Made by a program: the position numbers and the translations under genes. A DNA stretch of 64,000 bases, taken from positions 3,627,501 to 3,691,500 of the forward strand of contig CP064972.1 of assembly GCA_016699405.1 (NCBI GenBank), in the 5' to 3' direction. The notes beneath the pieces were generated by a model. That model saw only the letters and a program-made list of their open reading frames with translations. It was not told the DNA's origin and did no database searches. Shown here in pieces: positions 41,090 through 50,040 of this stretch. Source of the DNA: Holophagales bacterium (GTDB lineage Bacteria; Acidobacteriota; Thermoanaerobaculia; Multivoradales; JAGPDF01). The first letter of the stretch is position 1, and every line of letters begins with the position of its first letter.

Positions 41090-43584
41090 CCGTCGCCCAG
41101 CGGCTCCCCCGGAGGCGCTGGCGGCGCGGCCGGGAGCCGCACGGTGACAGCAGCCGGACGAGCCAGGAAACGGCCGAGGTCGCCGATCAGCAGCGCCAGG
41201 TGCGCCTTCTCCTCGCCGTCCAGCGGTTCGATCTTGTCGAGCCGCTGAAGCAGGCTGGCCAGGGCCGATTCGACTCGGGCGCGGACACCGCTGCTGGCCT
41301 CGGCGCTCTCGGCCAGGGAGAGGAGGCGGCCGACCAGGACCCGTTGGGTGGTGCGCGCCACTTCGGCCACCCGCGGCTCGAGCAGCGCCGCATCGGCGAA
41401 GACCGAGGCGACCGTCTTGTCGAGAACTTCGTCGAGCCCGGGCACTTCGGTGTTCCGGCGGTGGAAGTCCACCAGGCGAGCGCAGCGAGCGGGGTCGAGG
41501 AGGCCGGCGAGCACGGTGTCGGCGAGCGAGGCCGCCAGGCCCAGCGCATCGAACGTCGGCGCCGTCGCGCCGCGGAGCTGCTCCGGGTAGGCACTCCAGC
41601 CGGGCGGGCGCGGCGTCAGCCGCTGCAGGATCGACTCGGGAAGGTCGAGCTCCTCCGGCGCCAGCGAGGCGAGCACGACGGCGAGGGCGCGCCGCTGCTC
41701 GTCGCCACGCGTGCGACGAGCGCGCGGCTGCCCATCGCCGCGGAGCGCGTGCCGGTAGTCGAGACCGCCGACCACCTTCGTCGCCGCCAGGATCTGATGC
41801 CGATGGAAGAAGTAGAGCGGAACCAACCGCTCTTCGAGCTCACCGAGCGGGCGACCCACCGGGACGTTGCGTTCGCCGAAGCGCGAGAGCGCCAGGCGGC
41901 GAATCGTCATCGTCCGTTCGAGCTCGGTCACCGGGTCGGCCCCGTTGTCCCAGAGGCTGGCCCGCGGGCTCGCAGTGCTGGGAGCGCGTGCATCCTCGTC
42001 GGAGAGGAAGACGAGGTCGCGGCTCGCCGCCTCGCGGGCGAGCTTGTCGAGCTCCACCGCCTCGTCGGTACCTGGAGGGAACTGCTGGTAGGCGTAGCGC
42101 AAGGCGAAGAGATCCCACTCTCCGAGCCCGTCGGCGTAGGCGCGGCTCATGTCGAATGCTCCGCCTTCCGTCACGCGAACGTAGGGCCCCGGATAGTCCA
42201 TCACCGACGCCCGGCCGCCATAGGTGCTGGCGGCGAAGTTGTGGGCCAACCCCAGCGCATGGCCGACCTCGTGCGCCGCGAGCTGACGCAGACGGGCCAG
42301 GGCGATCTCGACCGGATCCGACGCTCCGCCGGTGCCGAGCAGCTCGGAACCGAGCAGCCCTTCGAAGAGCAGCCGGTCGTAGCGCACCCGCATGGAGTCG
42401 AGAAGAACGTGACCCGAGACGCGCTCGCCCGTGCGCGGGTCGACCACCCCGCTGCCGTAGGACCACCCGCGCGCGCTGCGGTGGACCCACTCGATCACCG
42501 GATAGCGTGCGTCGAGCGGGCTCACCCCTTCGGGCAGCAATTCGACGCGGAAGGCGTCGATGAATCCGGCCTCGTCGAACGCCTTGGCCCACCAGCGCGC
42601 CCCTTCGAGAACCGCGGTTCGCGCCGGCTCGGGAATCGCGCGATCGACGTAGTAGACGATCGGCCGGCGCACGACCGAGCGCTCGGCCGTGGGATCGACC
42701 TTCTCGAGGCGGTGACGGACAAGCCACTGGCGCTCACCCGATTCGGCCAGGGGCGCCGTGACGTCGCGGAAGGTGACGGTCAGCGAACCGGCTCGTGGAT
42801 CCGCGGCGCGAGGCTGGTAGCCGGCATCGGGAAGGCGCAGGAGAGATTGGTGCTGGACGAAGCTCACGGCGTCTCCGGCAGCCACCGCGCGCACTTCCGC
42901 ACCGGGCTCGGCGGCGACGAACGTGAGAAGCGCCTCGAGCTCGAGGTTCTCCGGGAAGCTCGCACAGCCCTGGGGATCGAGCGCGCTCCGACCCGCATCG
43001 AGCTTCCACTCCCCCTGTCCGGCGGTGTGCAGCGTCGACGCCACGCCGTGCGCGTCGCGCACCGCGAAGGAGGTGAAGTCCACGACGACTCGGCCGTCGG
43101 GGTCTTCCCCGAGGATCTCGCCCGCCCACAGGACCTGGGGAGCGAACGACTCGGCCGCGGCACGTCGGGCGGCGACGTCGTCGAGGAGCGCCCGCACGCG
43201 CAGATTCGGCTCTTCGACGAGGACCTTCGCTCCCAGGCGCCGCAGGCGCACGTACCGCGTCGTTCCGAGGTCGCCACGATCGAGCGTCAGCGCGGGAGAG
43301 CCGAGTCCGGTGAGGATCCCCTCGGAATAGAGAAACGAGGCGATCACGCCCTCTGCGTCGGCCGGAGGAAGCTCGAGCAGGACACGCCCGCGCTCACGGT
43401 CGAGGTAGGTCGTCAGCAGCCCCTCGTGGCGCTCGAAGCCACTGGTCTCGAAACGAATCGGAGGGAAACGACTGATCGCGGGATTGGCGTCCGGTCGCGG
43501 ACGGTTGGCTTGCGGGGTCGGCGTGGTGGCGCAACTGAGCAGCCACAGGCCCGCAGCGAGCGAGCCGAGGCGGAATCGAGGCAT
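41071..43584 (-). CDS. Zinc metalloprotease lipoprotein, DUF5117-type (HExxHxxGxxH)
   Basis: This 837-residue protein has a lipobox signal peptide (MPRFRLG...LWLLSC, Cys near residue 19) and is therefore a lipoprotein. Its zinc site is HEVGHALGLAHNF with His438, His442 and His448 and Glu439, the metzincin-type signature. The surrounding blocks (PIVYYVDRAIPE, PVIEWVHRSARGWSYGSGVVDPRTGE, ASVMDYPGPYV, ALRYAYQQFP) match large secreted proteases with DUF5117/DUF5118 domains of Bacteroidota and Acidobacteriota. The product likely degrades proteins outside the inner membrane. Glutaminyl cyclase follows with overlap. Confidence 0.88.
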   Translation of the reverse strand: MPRFRLGSLAAGLWLLSCATTPTPQANRPRPDANPAISRFPPIRFETSGFERHEGLLTTYLDRERGRVLLELPPADAEGVIASFLYSEGILTGLGSPALTLDRGDLGTTRYVRLRRLGAKVLVEEPNLRVRALLDDVAARRAAAESFAPQVLWAGEILGEDPDGRVVVDFTSFAVRDAHGVASTLHTAGQGEWKLDAGRSALDPQGCASFPENLELEALLTFVAAEPGAEVRAVAAGDAVSFVQHQSLLRLPDAGYQPRAADPRAGSLTVTFRDVTAPLAESGERQWLVRHRLEKVDPTAERSVVRRPIVYYVDRAIPEPARTAVLEGARWWAKAFDEAGFIDAFRVELLPEGVSPLDARYPVIEWVHRSARGWSYGSGVVDPRTGERVSGHVLLDSMRVRYDRLLFEGLLGSELLGTGGASDPVEIALARLRQLAAHEVGHALGLAHNFAASTYGGRASVMDYPGPYVRVTEGGAFDMSRAYADGLGEWDLFALRYAYQQFPPGTDEAVELDKLAREAASRDLVFLSDEDARAPSTASPRASLWDNGADPVTELERTMTIRRLALSRFGERNVPVGRPLGELEERLVPLYFFHRHQILAATKVVGGLDYRHALRGDGQPRARRTRGDEQRRALAVVLASLAPEELDLPESILQRLTPRPPGWSAYPEQLRGATAPTFDALGLAASLADTVLAGLLDPARCARLVDFHRRNTEVPGLDEVLDKTVASVFADAALLEPRVAEVARTTQRVLVGRLLSLAESAEASSGVRARVESALASLLQRLDKIEPLDGEEKAHLALLIGDLGRFLARPAAVTVRLPAAPPAPPGEPLGDGCAVGP

Positions 43585-43666
43585 GGCGAAGCTTGCTACC
43601 TCCGTGGTTGACCCCAATCGGCGCGATTCGCCGCGGTCGAATTGTCGCATTGTAGCGCGCGAGGCG

Positions 43667-44413
43667 CTACGCGCCCGCTGCCACTCTCCCGTCGGCTGGG
43701 CGACTCGACAGCGGCGACTCGCCCAGCCAGGAGGCAACCCGGCTCGCCAGGGCGACCCAGGTCCAAGCCCAGGCGGCACCGATTGCGGCGGCCAGGGCGA
43801 ACCCGACCCACGGGGCAGCGCTGCCGAGGCTCCCCAACTCCGCGGCCTTGCGGATGAGATCGTCGCCGACGAGCTGGGCCGCGGCGGGGGCGGGGGATCG
43901 CCAGGGTGGAAGCTGGCGAACCAGCAGCGACCCGATCTCGTAGGCATCCCCCGAGAGCGAGACGATCGGCGCCAAAGCCCAGGGCAACCAGAAGCCGAAA
44001 CGCCACGGGTGCCGGGAGACTGCCGCGCGGCGCAGCGCCCAGAACCCCGGCCAAAGGGTCAGCAGATAGGGCGCGAGATCGGTCGCCAGGTAGACGAGAT
44101 CGGAACCGCCGGTGTCGAAACCCGACAGGCGGCCTGCATACTCACCCGCCGGAACGACGAACGGGAGGGCCTTGGCGAGCAAGGCCCCGTCGTAGAGGGC
44201 GTCGATCTCGAGGCGGGTAACCGTTCCACCGGAGAGCAGGCAGCCGGCTGCGTGCATCAGCTCGTGCAACGGCACATAGACCCACCACCCCGCGGTGAGC
44301 CCCACGAAGGTCCACAAGAGCGCCATGCCACCGCCGGCGAGCAAGCGGTCGAGGCCCAGCCAGGGATCGCTCCAGAGCGCCTTGGCGTGCGGGCCGGCGA
44401 AGCGACGCCTCAA
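43667..44413 (-). CDS. Membrane protein with HExxH motif, possible site-2-like peptidase
   Basis: This 248-residue integral membrane protein has about five to six hydrophobic helices. The second helix carries His50-Glu-Leu-Met-His54 in VPLHELMHAAGCLLSGG, the arrangement of intramembrane M50-type zinc proteases. A second metal ligand is not obvious: TDLAPYLLTLWPG might replace the usual NxxPxxxLDG. Activity is therefore uncertain. The start is TTG 44413, coupled (TTGA) to the lipoprotein gene upstream; ATG at residue 30 would cut off the first helix. Confidence 0.72.
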   Translation of the reverse strand: MRRRFAGPHAKALWSDPWLGLDRLLAGGGMALLWTFVGLTAGWWVYVPLHELMHAAGCLLSGGTVTRLEIDALYDGALLAKALPFVVPAGEYAGRLSGFDTGGSDLVYLATDLAPYLLTLWPGFWALRRAAVSRHPWRFGFWLPWALAPIVSLSGDAYEIGSLLVRQLPPWRSPAPAAAQLVGDDLIRKAAELGSLGSAAPWVGFALAAAIGAAWAWTWVALASRVASWLGESPLSSRPADGRVAAGA

Positions 44414-45876
44414 GGCGTCAGGTCCCAGTCGACCGGAGGTACGGCAAGCACCCGGCCGTCGGACAAGACGAAGTCTCCGGACACGGTGACCCGCATCGGC
44501 CTGCCACTGAACTGCACGGTGATCGGTCCGCTGACCAGCTCGGCCCGCCCCTCCACCAACGGAGCGAAGAGCCGGACGACGTCGGGCCGGCGCACCGCCG
44601 CGACGCGCGAGCGCTCGTCACGCCGGTCCACCTCGGCGCGGAGGAACTGTCCGAGCTCGACGTCGGACACCACGCCGCCCGGCACGTGCGCCGAGACGAA
44701 GTTGTGGTCGAGCGTCGCCACGTCGGTCGGCTCGTCGTTGCCCGAGCGCAGCCGGAGACGGAAACGGAACCTGCCCCGATCGGCCCCCAGCGAATCGACC
44801 TCGATCGCGAGCTGTGGCTCCGCCGGACCGGGCTCCAACGCCGCCGCGAGGCTCGACGGCGAGAGCGAGAGGCGATCGCCTGCCTCCGGCTCGCGAAAGA
44901 AGACCTCGCCGAGTCGGTGAGGCGTTTCGAGGGTGCCGAGCAGTCGCTGCAGCTCCTCGAGGACCGGTGTCGGCGTCCGCACGAAGCGGAGCCGGTCGCC
45001 CGCTCCGACCTCGACCCCGCCGACTCGTGCCGCAGCCCGCGCTCGCAGCTCCAGGACCTGACGGTCGATCCCCTGAAGCGAGAAGCCGGGGACGAGCTCG
45101 AGGGCCGGATGGGTGAGCAAGGAGTAGAGCGACACCGCGGGAGAGAGGCGGGTCGAGCGACCGTCGCGGGCGATGCGCGAGCCGTTCCCCAGGGTCACCA
45201 CGCCGACCAGGTAGGGCTCACCGAGGTCTTCGAGCTTGCGGAGATCACGCTCGGTGATCTGGAGATCCCAGCTTTCCGGATCCTCGTCGCCTCCTTGACG
45301 CTCGCCGTGCAGGAAGGCCACCCAGAAGTCCGTCGCGCGGGCGAGCTGCGCCATCCCCTCCTCGCCGAGGCGCCGGCGATCGATGGTGACCGAGAGGAAA
45401 CGCCCGTCCGGCAGCGCCTTGCGCAACGACTTGGCGACCCCCGCGAGATCGGCGAGCGGTCCTTCGACGTCGAGGTCCAGATGCAGGCCGACGACGAAGA
45501 GACCGGTCCCCTCCGCCCCGAGGAGAAACCCCCGGACCTCGTCGACCAGCGAGCTCGACGCCGTCGCACCTGCCGGCAGACTGCCGCGCAGCACCAGCGT
45601 CACCGGCACGCGGCGCGGCAGGGCGAGGGCGGACTTGCCCACCAGGCGCAGCGACCCGCCTTCGGCTCTCAACTCCCCGGCGTCGAGGAAGAGCTCGCGC
45701 ACACCCACCGCCTCGAGTCGTCGCATCTCGGGCGCGGCGGCGATCTCGCTGGGACCGGCGAGCCAGAGGGCCGAGGTCGCCGCCTTCTTGGGGCGGCCGA
45801 AGAGGGAGGGGCAGCCGATGGCCACGGCCGCCAGGGCCAGCACCGCGAGGCGACGCCCGAGAGATCGTCGAGTCAT
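44410..45876 (-). CDS. Lipoprotein of unknown function
   Basis: This 488-residue protein has a lipoprotein signal peptide (ending AVAIGC, Cys near residue 23). Residues about 40-260 look like an alpha/beta barrel (EMRRLEAVGVRELFLDAGEL, FVVGLHLDLDVEGPLADLAGVAKSLRKALPDGRFLSVTID, GEPYLVGVVTLGNG) with glycosidase-like strand endings, reminiscent of DUF3142 proteins. The C-terminal part (about 370-480) is beta-rich. No catalytic residues can be named. Start and stop overlap both neighbours by four bases (ATGA upstream, TTGA downstream), tying it to the histidine kinase and the HExxH protein. Confidence 0.75.
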   Translation of the reverse strand: MTRRSLGRRLAVLALAAVAIGCPSLFGRPKKAATSALWLAGPSEIAAAPEMRRLEAVGVRELFLDAGELRAEGGSLRLVGKSALALPRRVPVTLVLRGSLPAGATASSSLVDEVRGFLLGAEGTGLFVVGLHLDLDVEGPLADLAGVAKSLRKALPDGRFLSVTIDRRRLGEEGMAQLARATDFWVAFLHGERQGGDEDPESWDLQITERDLRKLEDLGEPYLVGVVTLGNGSRIARDGRSTRLSPAVSLYSLLTHPALELVPGFSLQGIDRQVLELRARAAARVGGVEVGAGDRLRFVRTPTPVLEELQRLLGTLETPHRLGEVFFREPEAGDRLSLSPSSLAAALEPGPAEPQLAIEVDSLGADRGRFRFRLRLRSGNDEPTDVATLDHNFVSAHVPGGVVSDVELGQFLRAEVDRRDERSRVAAVRRPDVVRLFAPLVEGRAELVSGPITVQFSGRPMRVTVSGDFVLSDGRVLAVPPVDWDLTP

Positions 45877-48800
45877 GACAGGGGGATTGTAATGATCGCG
45901 GCCAGCCCACCGCCAGGGCGATTGTGCGCCACGAGGGTTCCGCCGTGCTCCACCGCGATGCGGCGTGCGATCGGCAGTCCCAGTCCGGTCCCCCCGGACT
46001 GCGTCGAGAAGTACGGCTCGAAGATCCGCGAGAGCAGATCCTCGGGCACTCCCGGGCCGTGATCCTCGACCGCGATCCTCGCCTCCTCGGCGGTCGCCGA
46101 GAGCGTGACGACGACTCGTTGTCCGGCGGCGCTGACGCGCAACGAGTTCTCGATCAGGTTGCGGACCGCCCGTCCGAGAAGACGGGAGTCGAAACGGCAC
46201 GCCAGGGTGGGCGGCGCCTCCAGTCGGACCTCGGCGACCGAGGCGACCGACCCCGCGTATCCCTCGACGATCTCACCGACCAGCGCGACGAGATCGCCGG
46301 GTTTTCGCTCCAGCCGCGGCAGCCGGCTATAGGTCGCGAAGTCGCCGGCGATGTCTCGCAGCTCGTCGACCTGCCGCAGGATGTTCGCCGTGCAGCGCTC
46401 GAACGCTTCGGGGAAGCGATCGCGGTCGCGTTGCCATACCTCGCGCAGGAATTCGGTCGAAAGCCGGATGGGAGTCAACGGGTTCTTGATCTCGTGGGCG
46501 ATGATCCGGGCCATCTCCGCCCACGCCGCAAGCCGCTGCCCTCGCAGCACCTCCGTGGCGTCCTCGACGATCAGCAGCGTCACCATCTCGCCTTCGCCGG
46601 GGACTGGAGCCCAGACCACCGCCCACTCGCGGTCTTCGCCGGCCTTTCCCGCGAGTCGCACGGTCCACTGCTCGAGCTCCCGACCAGCCTCCTTGAGGTG
46701 AGCGGCCAGGGGAGCGAGGGCCGGCTGGGCGGCGATCGCCGGAACGAGGACCTCCCCCGGGGCGACGCCGAGCAGGGTGCGGGCCGCACGGTTCGCCAAC
46801 TGGACACGCCCCGCTTCGTCGATCGAGACCACGCCCGAAGTGACGTTCTCGACGATCCGCTCGACGACCAGCTTCTCCCGCACCAGGCGCTCACGGCCCT
46901 CGGCGATGCGGCCGGCCATGCGGTCGATCGCCTCCACCAGGGCGGCGAGCTCGAGCTCGCGCGGCTGCGGAGTTCGCGCCGGCTCACCGGCCGCGATCCG
47001 CCGGGTGCTCTCGACCAGCTCGTCGAGCGGCTGGGTGAAATTGCGCGCCAGCCGGATCCCGACGATCGACAGCCCAGCGAAGAGGCCGCTCGCCACCAGC
47101 AGCGCCCGTCGACGCAGCCGCTCGAGCTCCGCCCCGAGCTCCTCCTGCTGAGCGAGCAGCGGCATCGAGAGGAAGAGCCGGCCGCGATCGATCGGCACTC
47201 CAGGAACCCGCAGCGGCGCGAACAGCTCGAGATAGGTCTCGCTCCCGGCCTGGCTGTCGCGCGACGCGAGATCGTCGCCGAAGAGCGCCAAGCGCGCCTG
47301 CACTTCCCCGGGGATCCGATGCGGCAGCAGCCCCGAGGTGAAGAGCTCTCGGCGGCTCGACGCGTAGAGCTGCCCGCCCCAGTAGAGGTTCACGTCGTGT
47401 TGGACGACCCGCGACAGCCAGCCGAGCAGAGCGTCGTCGAGCGCCGTGTCGAGCCCGAAGCCCGGGTCGAGCGTCGCCAGGTACTCCCCCAGGACGCGTT
47501 GCGCCGAGTTCAGGGCCGCCTCGCCGTCCTGGCGCTTCTGCAGCTCGAGACGCCGCCCGAGCGCCGCGGTGAGGAAGGTGTAGAGCACGACGCTCGGCAC
47601 CAGGACCATGCCACCGAAGAGCAGCAGCAGCCGGCGAGAATAGGAACGCACGGCCCGCAGCGCGAAGTCGCGCGCCACCGATCGCGGCAGGGAGAGCAGC
47701 GCGGCGGCGCCGAGCAGGCCGAGGCCCCACACGGCGAAACCGAGCGCGCGGGTGGCGACGCGCTCGATGCCGGCGATCCAAGAGAGACGTTGGACGAGCA
47801 ACGCGAGGACGCCCCACCCTTCACGCTGGGCGATCCCCCAGGCCGGACCATCGGGCGTTGCCAGCTCGATCCGTCTCGTCGACTCTCCCGGGGCCAGTCG
47901 CAACTGCGGCGGCTCCTCGCGCCACGGTGTGAGGAGCGCCCGCCCTTCGGGCGAGAAGAGAGCCAGCCGGACCTCCGGGCGCGAGCCGACGAGCCGGCCT
48001 CCGGCCACCGCGGGTCCACCGCGCAGGAGGATTCCGGCGAGATCGTCGAGTGGCGGCGGCTGCGCGGCAAAACCGGGACGGGGCAGCATCCAGAATCGGG
48101 CCAGCGCCCAGCGCTCGCCGCGCAGCTCGATCCAGGCCTCGCCCGCCACCAGCGCCGACTCCCAGCCCGGAACCGCGACCTCGCTCCAGCGGGCCGGCTC
48201 GCGGTCGAGCTCGCCCTCCGGGGTCAGCGGAAGCCCGAAGGCGAACACCGAGCTTCGTGCTCCCGGAAGCTGCACGGTGAGCGCCGAGAGGGCGTCGGGC
48301 CGGGCAAGCGGCGATCGACGCCACAGGGCATACGCCAGGTCGAGCCGATCGACCTCGTCGATCTCCCGGGGGGCAAAGGTCGCGGCTTCGAGACCCGCGA
48401 AGTGCGCCTCGATCGACGCGGCCAGTGGGGTGAGACGCTCGGCGGTCGGCGGCGCGATCGACCACAACCGCTGCGGCAGGCTCCGTCGAAGCTCACCTCG
48501 CTCGGCAATCTCCACGGCGACCGCGGCGAAGGAGGAGGCCAGCAAGGCCAGCGCCGCCAATCCGGCGCCGCCCCCGTGCGACCCGTCGGCGACGGCTCGA
48601 CGCCAGGTTGCCGCGGCAACGATCAGGGCGAGCACCGCGACGGGCAGGGAATCGATCGCCGAGGCGGCAAGCAGCAGTAGCGTAAGACCGACGAGGGCGC
48701 CGCCCCACCGGACGCCCCTGGCACCCGACGCGGCGAGTCGACCCGCGGCCAACCACCCCGAAGCGACGATCAGCGCGGGGGGAAGCCCGCGCAGCACCGC

Positions 48801-50000
48801 CACCGACGAAAGCCAGCCAGGGCTGGAGTCGCCCGCGTCGAAGCTCAGGGCGAGCAGCCACGAAACGAGCAGGGCGCTCGCGGCCGCCGCCATGGCGAGC
48901 AGGTCGGCGGCCCACGGACCCCAGCGTCCCTTCGGCACGCGCGTCGCGGCGATCAGCAGCACCGCCCCGCCCAGCACGGCCAGGACCAGCTTCGCGGAGA
49001 CCGGGACGCCGACGGCCCAGCAGCCCAATGCGCCACTGGCAGCAGCCGCGGAGACCCAGCCGGACCGGGCTCCCGCGAGGATCGTGCCGCGGAGCAGGAG
49101 CCGGCCGATGCCTCGCATCACGGCGATCGCCAGCAGTCCGAGCGCCATCGCCCAGGCAGCGACCGGCGACCGCTTCGTTCGATCGGTCGCGCGGTCGGCG
49201 CCGGATCCGGTGCGGTCGACGGCGACCGCGAGGCGCGGCAGGCCAGGCTCGTCGAGCGTCCAGTCGGCGTCGAGCCTCTCGTCGCTTCGCGGAAACCGCA
49301 CCCTCCACGACGGCTCGCCGAGTCGCGCCGCCGGCAGGAAACCGGGCGGATCCAACGCGAAAGAGCGACCGGCGACGACCTGCCAGGCGCGCCCTGCCGT
49401 GCCAGGCACCTCCCCGGATCGCCTGCGGCTCGGCACCGGCTCGGCCACCAGGAAGGCCACCGAGGAGAAGCTGGCCTCGACCGACGCCCCGCGCTCGGGA
49501 AGTCGCGACGACACCGGCTCCGGGACGAGCCCGGTTCCGGCCCACGCTCTCGTCACGCCATCGGGATCGACGAGCCGAAGATGAAGCGTTCCTTTCGACG
49601 CTCGGGCGAGCGCGTCCAGGCGATCGAAGCTGTGGCGAACGAACTCGGCGTCGTCGCTCGGCTCGCCGAGCAGCGATGCCGCGACGCTCGCCTGCTGAAC
49701 GAGCGGCGTCCAGGCCGCTCGATAGGCATCGCGCACGGAAACCGGAGCAGCGCCCTTCCCGGACCACGAAGGCACGACGAGCGGGGCCGCATCGATCGCG
49801 GTGAGGGCAATGGCGATCGCGAAGGCCGTGCCGGCGAGCCATCGCTCGCGCCGCGGCGGCCGGAAGACGGCCAGCCAGAGCACGGCCCAGACCAGGAGCA
49901 GCGGCGAGCGAATCGACGACGCGGCGAGCAGCGCCGCCGGGGCGGCGACGAGGAGGAGCGCCTCGGCGCGCTCGGCGTCCGGCCTGGGCAGCGCTCGCAC
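45873..50000 (-). CDS. Very large NtrY-like sensor histidine kinase
   Basis: At 1375 residues this is roughly twice the length of NtrY. The N-terminal 850 residues hold a long series of hydrophobic helices (about 12-75, 285-480, 740-820) and two large extracytoplasmic segments (about 80-280 and 500-730). A HAMP-like linker spans about 985-1040. A PAS domain spans about 1050-1130 (SGVVSIDEAGRVQLANRAARTLLG). HisKA follows with phospho-acceptor His1169 in IAHEIKNPLTPIRLS. A HATPase ends with NLIENSL, DHGPGVP and GGTGLGLPIARRI. No response regulator is nearby. The start is GTG 50000, 40 bases behind hutU. It signals an unknown envelope stimulus. Confidence 0.9.
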   Translation of the reverse strand: MRALPRPDAERAEALLLVAAPAALLAASSIRSPLLLVWAVLWLAVFRPPRRERWLAGTAFAIAIALTAIDAAPLVVPSWSGKGAAPVSVRDAYRAAWTPLVQQASVAASLLGEPSDDAEFVRHSFDRLDALARASKGTLHLRLVDPDGVTRAWAGTGLVPEPVSSRLPERGASVEASFSSVAFLVAEPVPSRRRSGEVPGTAGRAWQVVAGRSFALDPPGFLPAARLGEPSWRVRFPRSDERLDADWTLDEPGLPRLAVAVDRTGSGADRATDRTKRSPVAAWAMALGLLAIAVMRGIGRLLLRGTILAGARSGWVSAAAASGALGCWAVGVPVSAKLVLAVLGGAVLLIAATRVPKGRWGPWAADLLAMAAAASALLVSWLLALSFDAGDSSPGWLSSVAVLRGLPPALIVASGWLAAGRLAASGARGVRWGGALVGLTLLLLAASAIDSLPVAVLALIVAAATWRRAVADGSHGGGAGLAALALLASSFAAVAVEIAERGELRRSLPQRLWSIAPPTAERLTPLAASIEAHFAGLEAATFAPREIDEVDRLDLAYALWRRSPLARPDALSALTVQLPGARSSVFAFGLPLTPEGELDREPARWSEVAVPGWESALVAGEAWIELRGERWALARFWMLPRPGFAAQPPPLDDLAGILLRGGPAVAGGRLVGSRPEVRLALFSPEGRALLTPWREEPPQLRLAPGESTRRIELATPDGPAWGIAQREGWGVLALLVQRLSWIAGIERVATRALGFAVWGLGLLGAAALLSLPRSVARDFALRAVRSYSRRLLLLFGGMVLVPSVVLYTFLTAALGRRLELQKRQDGEAALNSAQRVLGEYLATLDPGFGLDTALDDALLGWLSRVVQHDVNLYWGGQLYASSRRELFTSGLLPHRIPGEVQARLALFGDDLASRDSQAGSETYLELFAPLRVPGVPIDRGRLFLSMPLLAQQEELGAELERLRRRALLVASGLFAGLSIVGIRLARNFTQPLDELVESTRRIAAGEPARTPQPRELELAALVEAIDRMAGRIAEGRERLVREKLVVERIVENVTSGVVSIDEAGRVQLANRAARTLLGVAPGEVLVPAIAAQPALAPLAAHLKEAGRELEQWTVRLAGKAGEDREWAVVWAPVPGEGEMVTLLIVEDATEVLRGQRLAAWAEMARIIAHEIKNPLTPIRLSTEFLREVWQRDRDRFPEAFERCTANILRQVDELRDIAGDFATYSRLPRLERKPGDLVALVGEIVEGYAGSVASVAEVRLEAPPTLACRFDSRLLGRAVRNLIENSLRVSAAGQRVVVTLSATAEEARIAVEDHGPGVPEDLLSRIFEPYFSTQSGGTGLGLPIARRIAVEHGGTLVAHNRPGGGLAAIITIPLS

Positions 50001-50040
50001 CGCGACGGTTCCGCGTTCCTCGCCCCGGCCGATGGTGCGG

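Noticed and set aside
45924..48680. A 918-codon open frame antisense to the histidine kinase
   Set aside because: Its composition is Arg/Glu/Gln-biased without domains. The opposite strand encodes HisKA and HATPase motifs.
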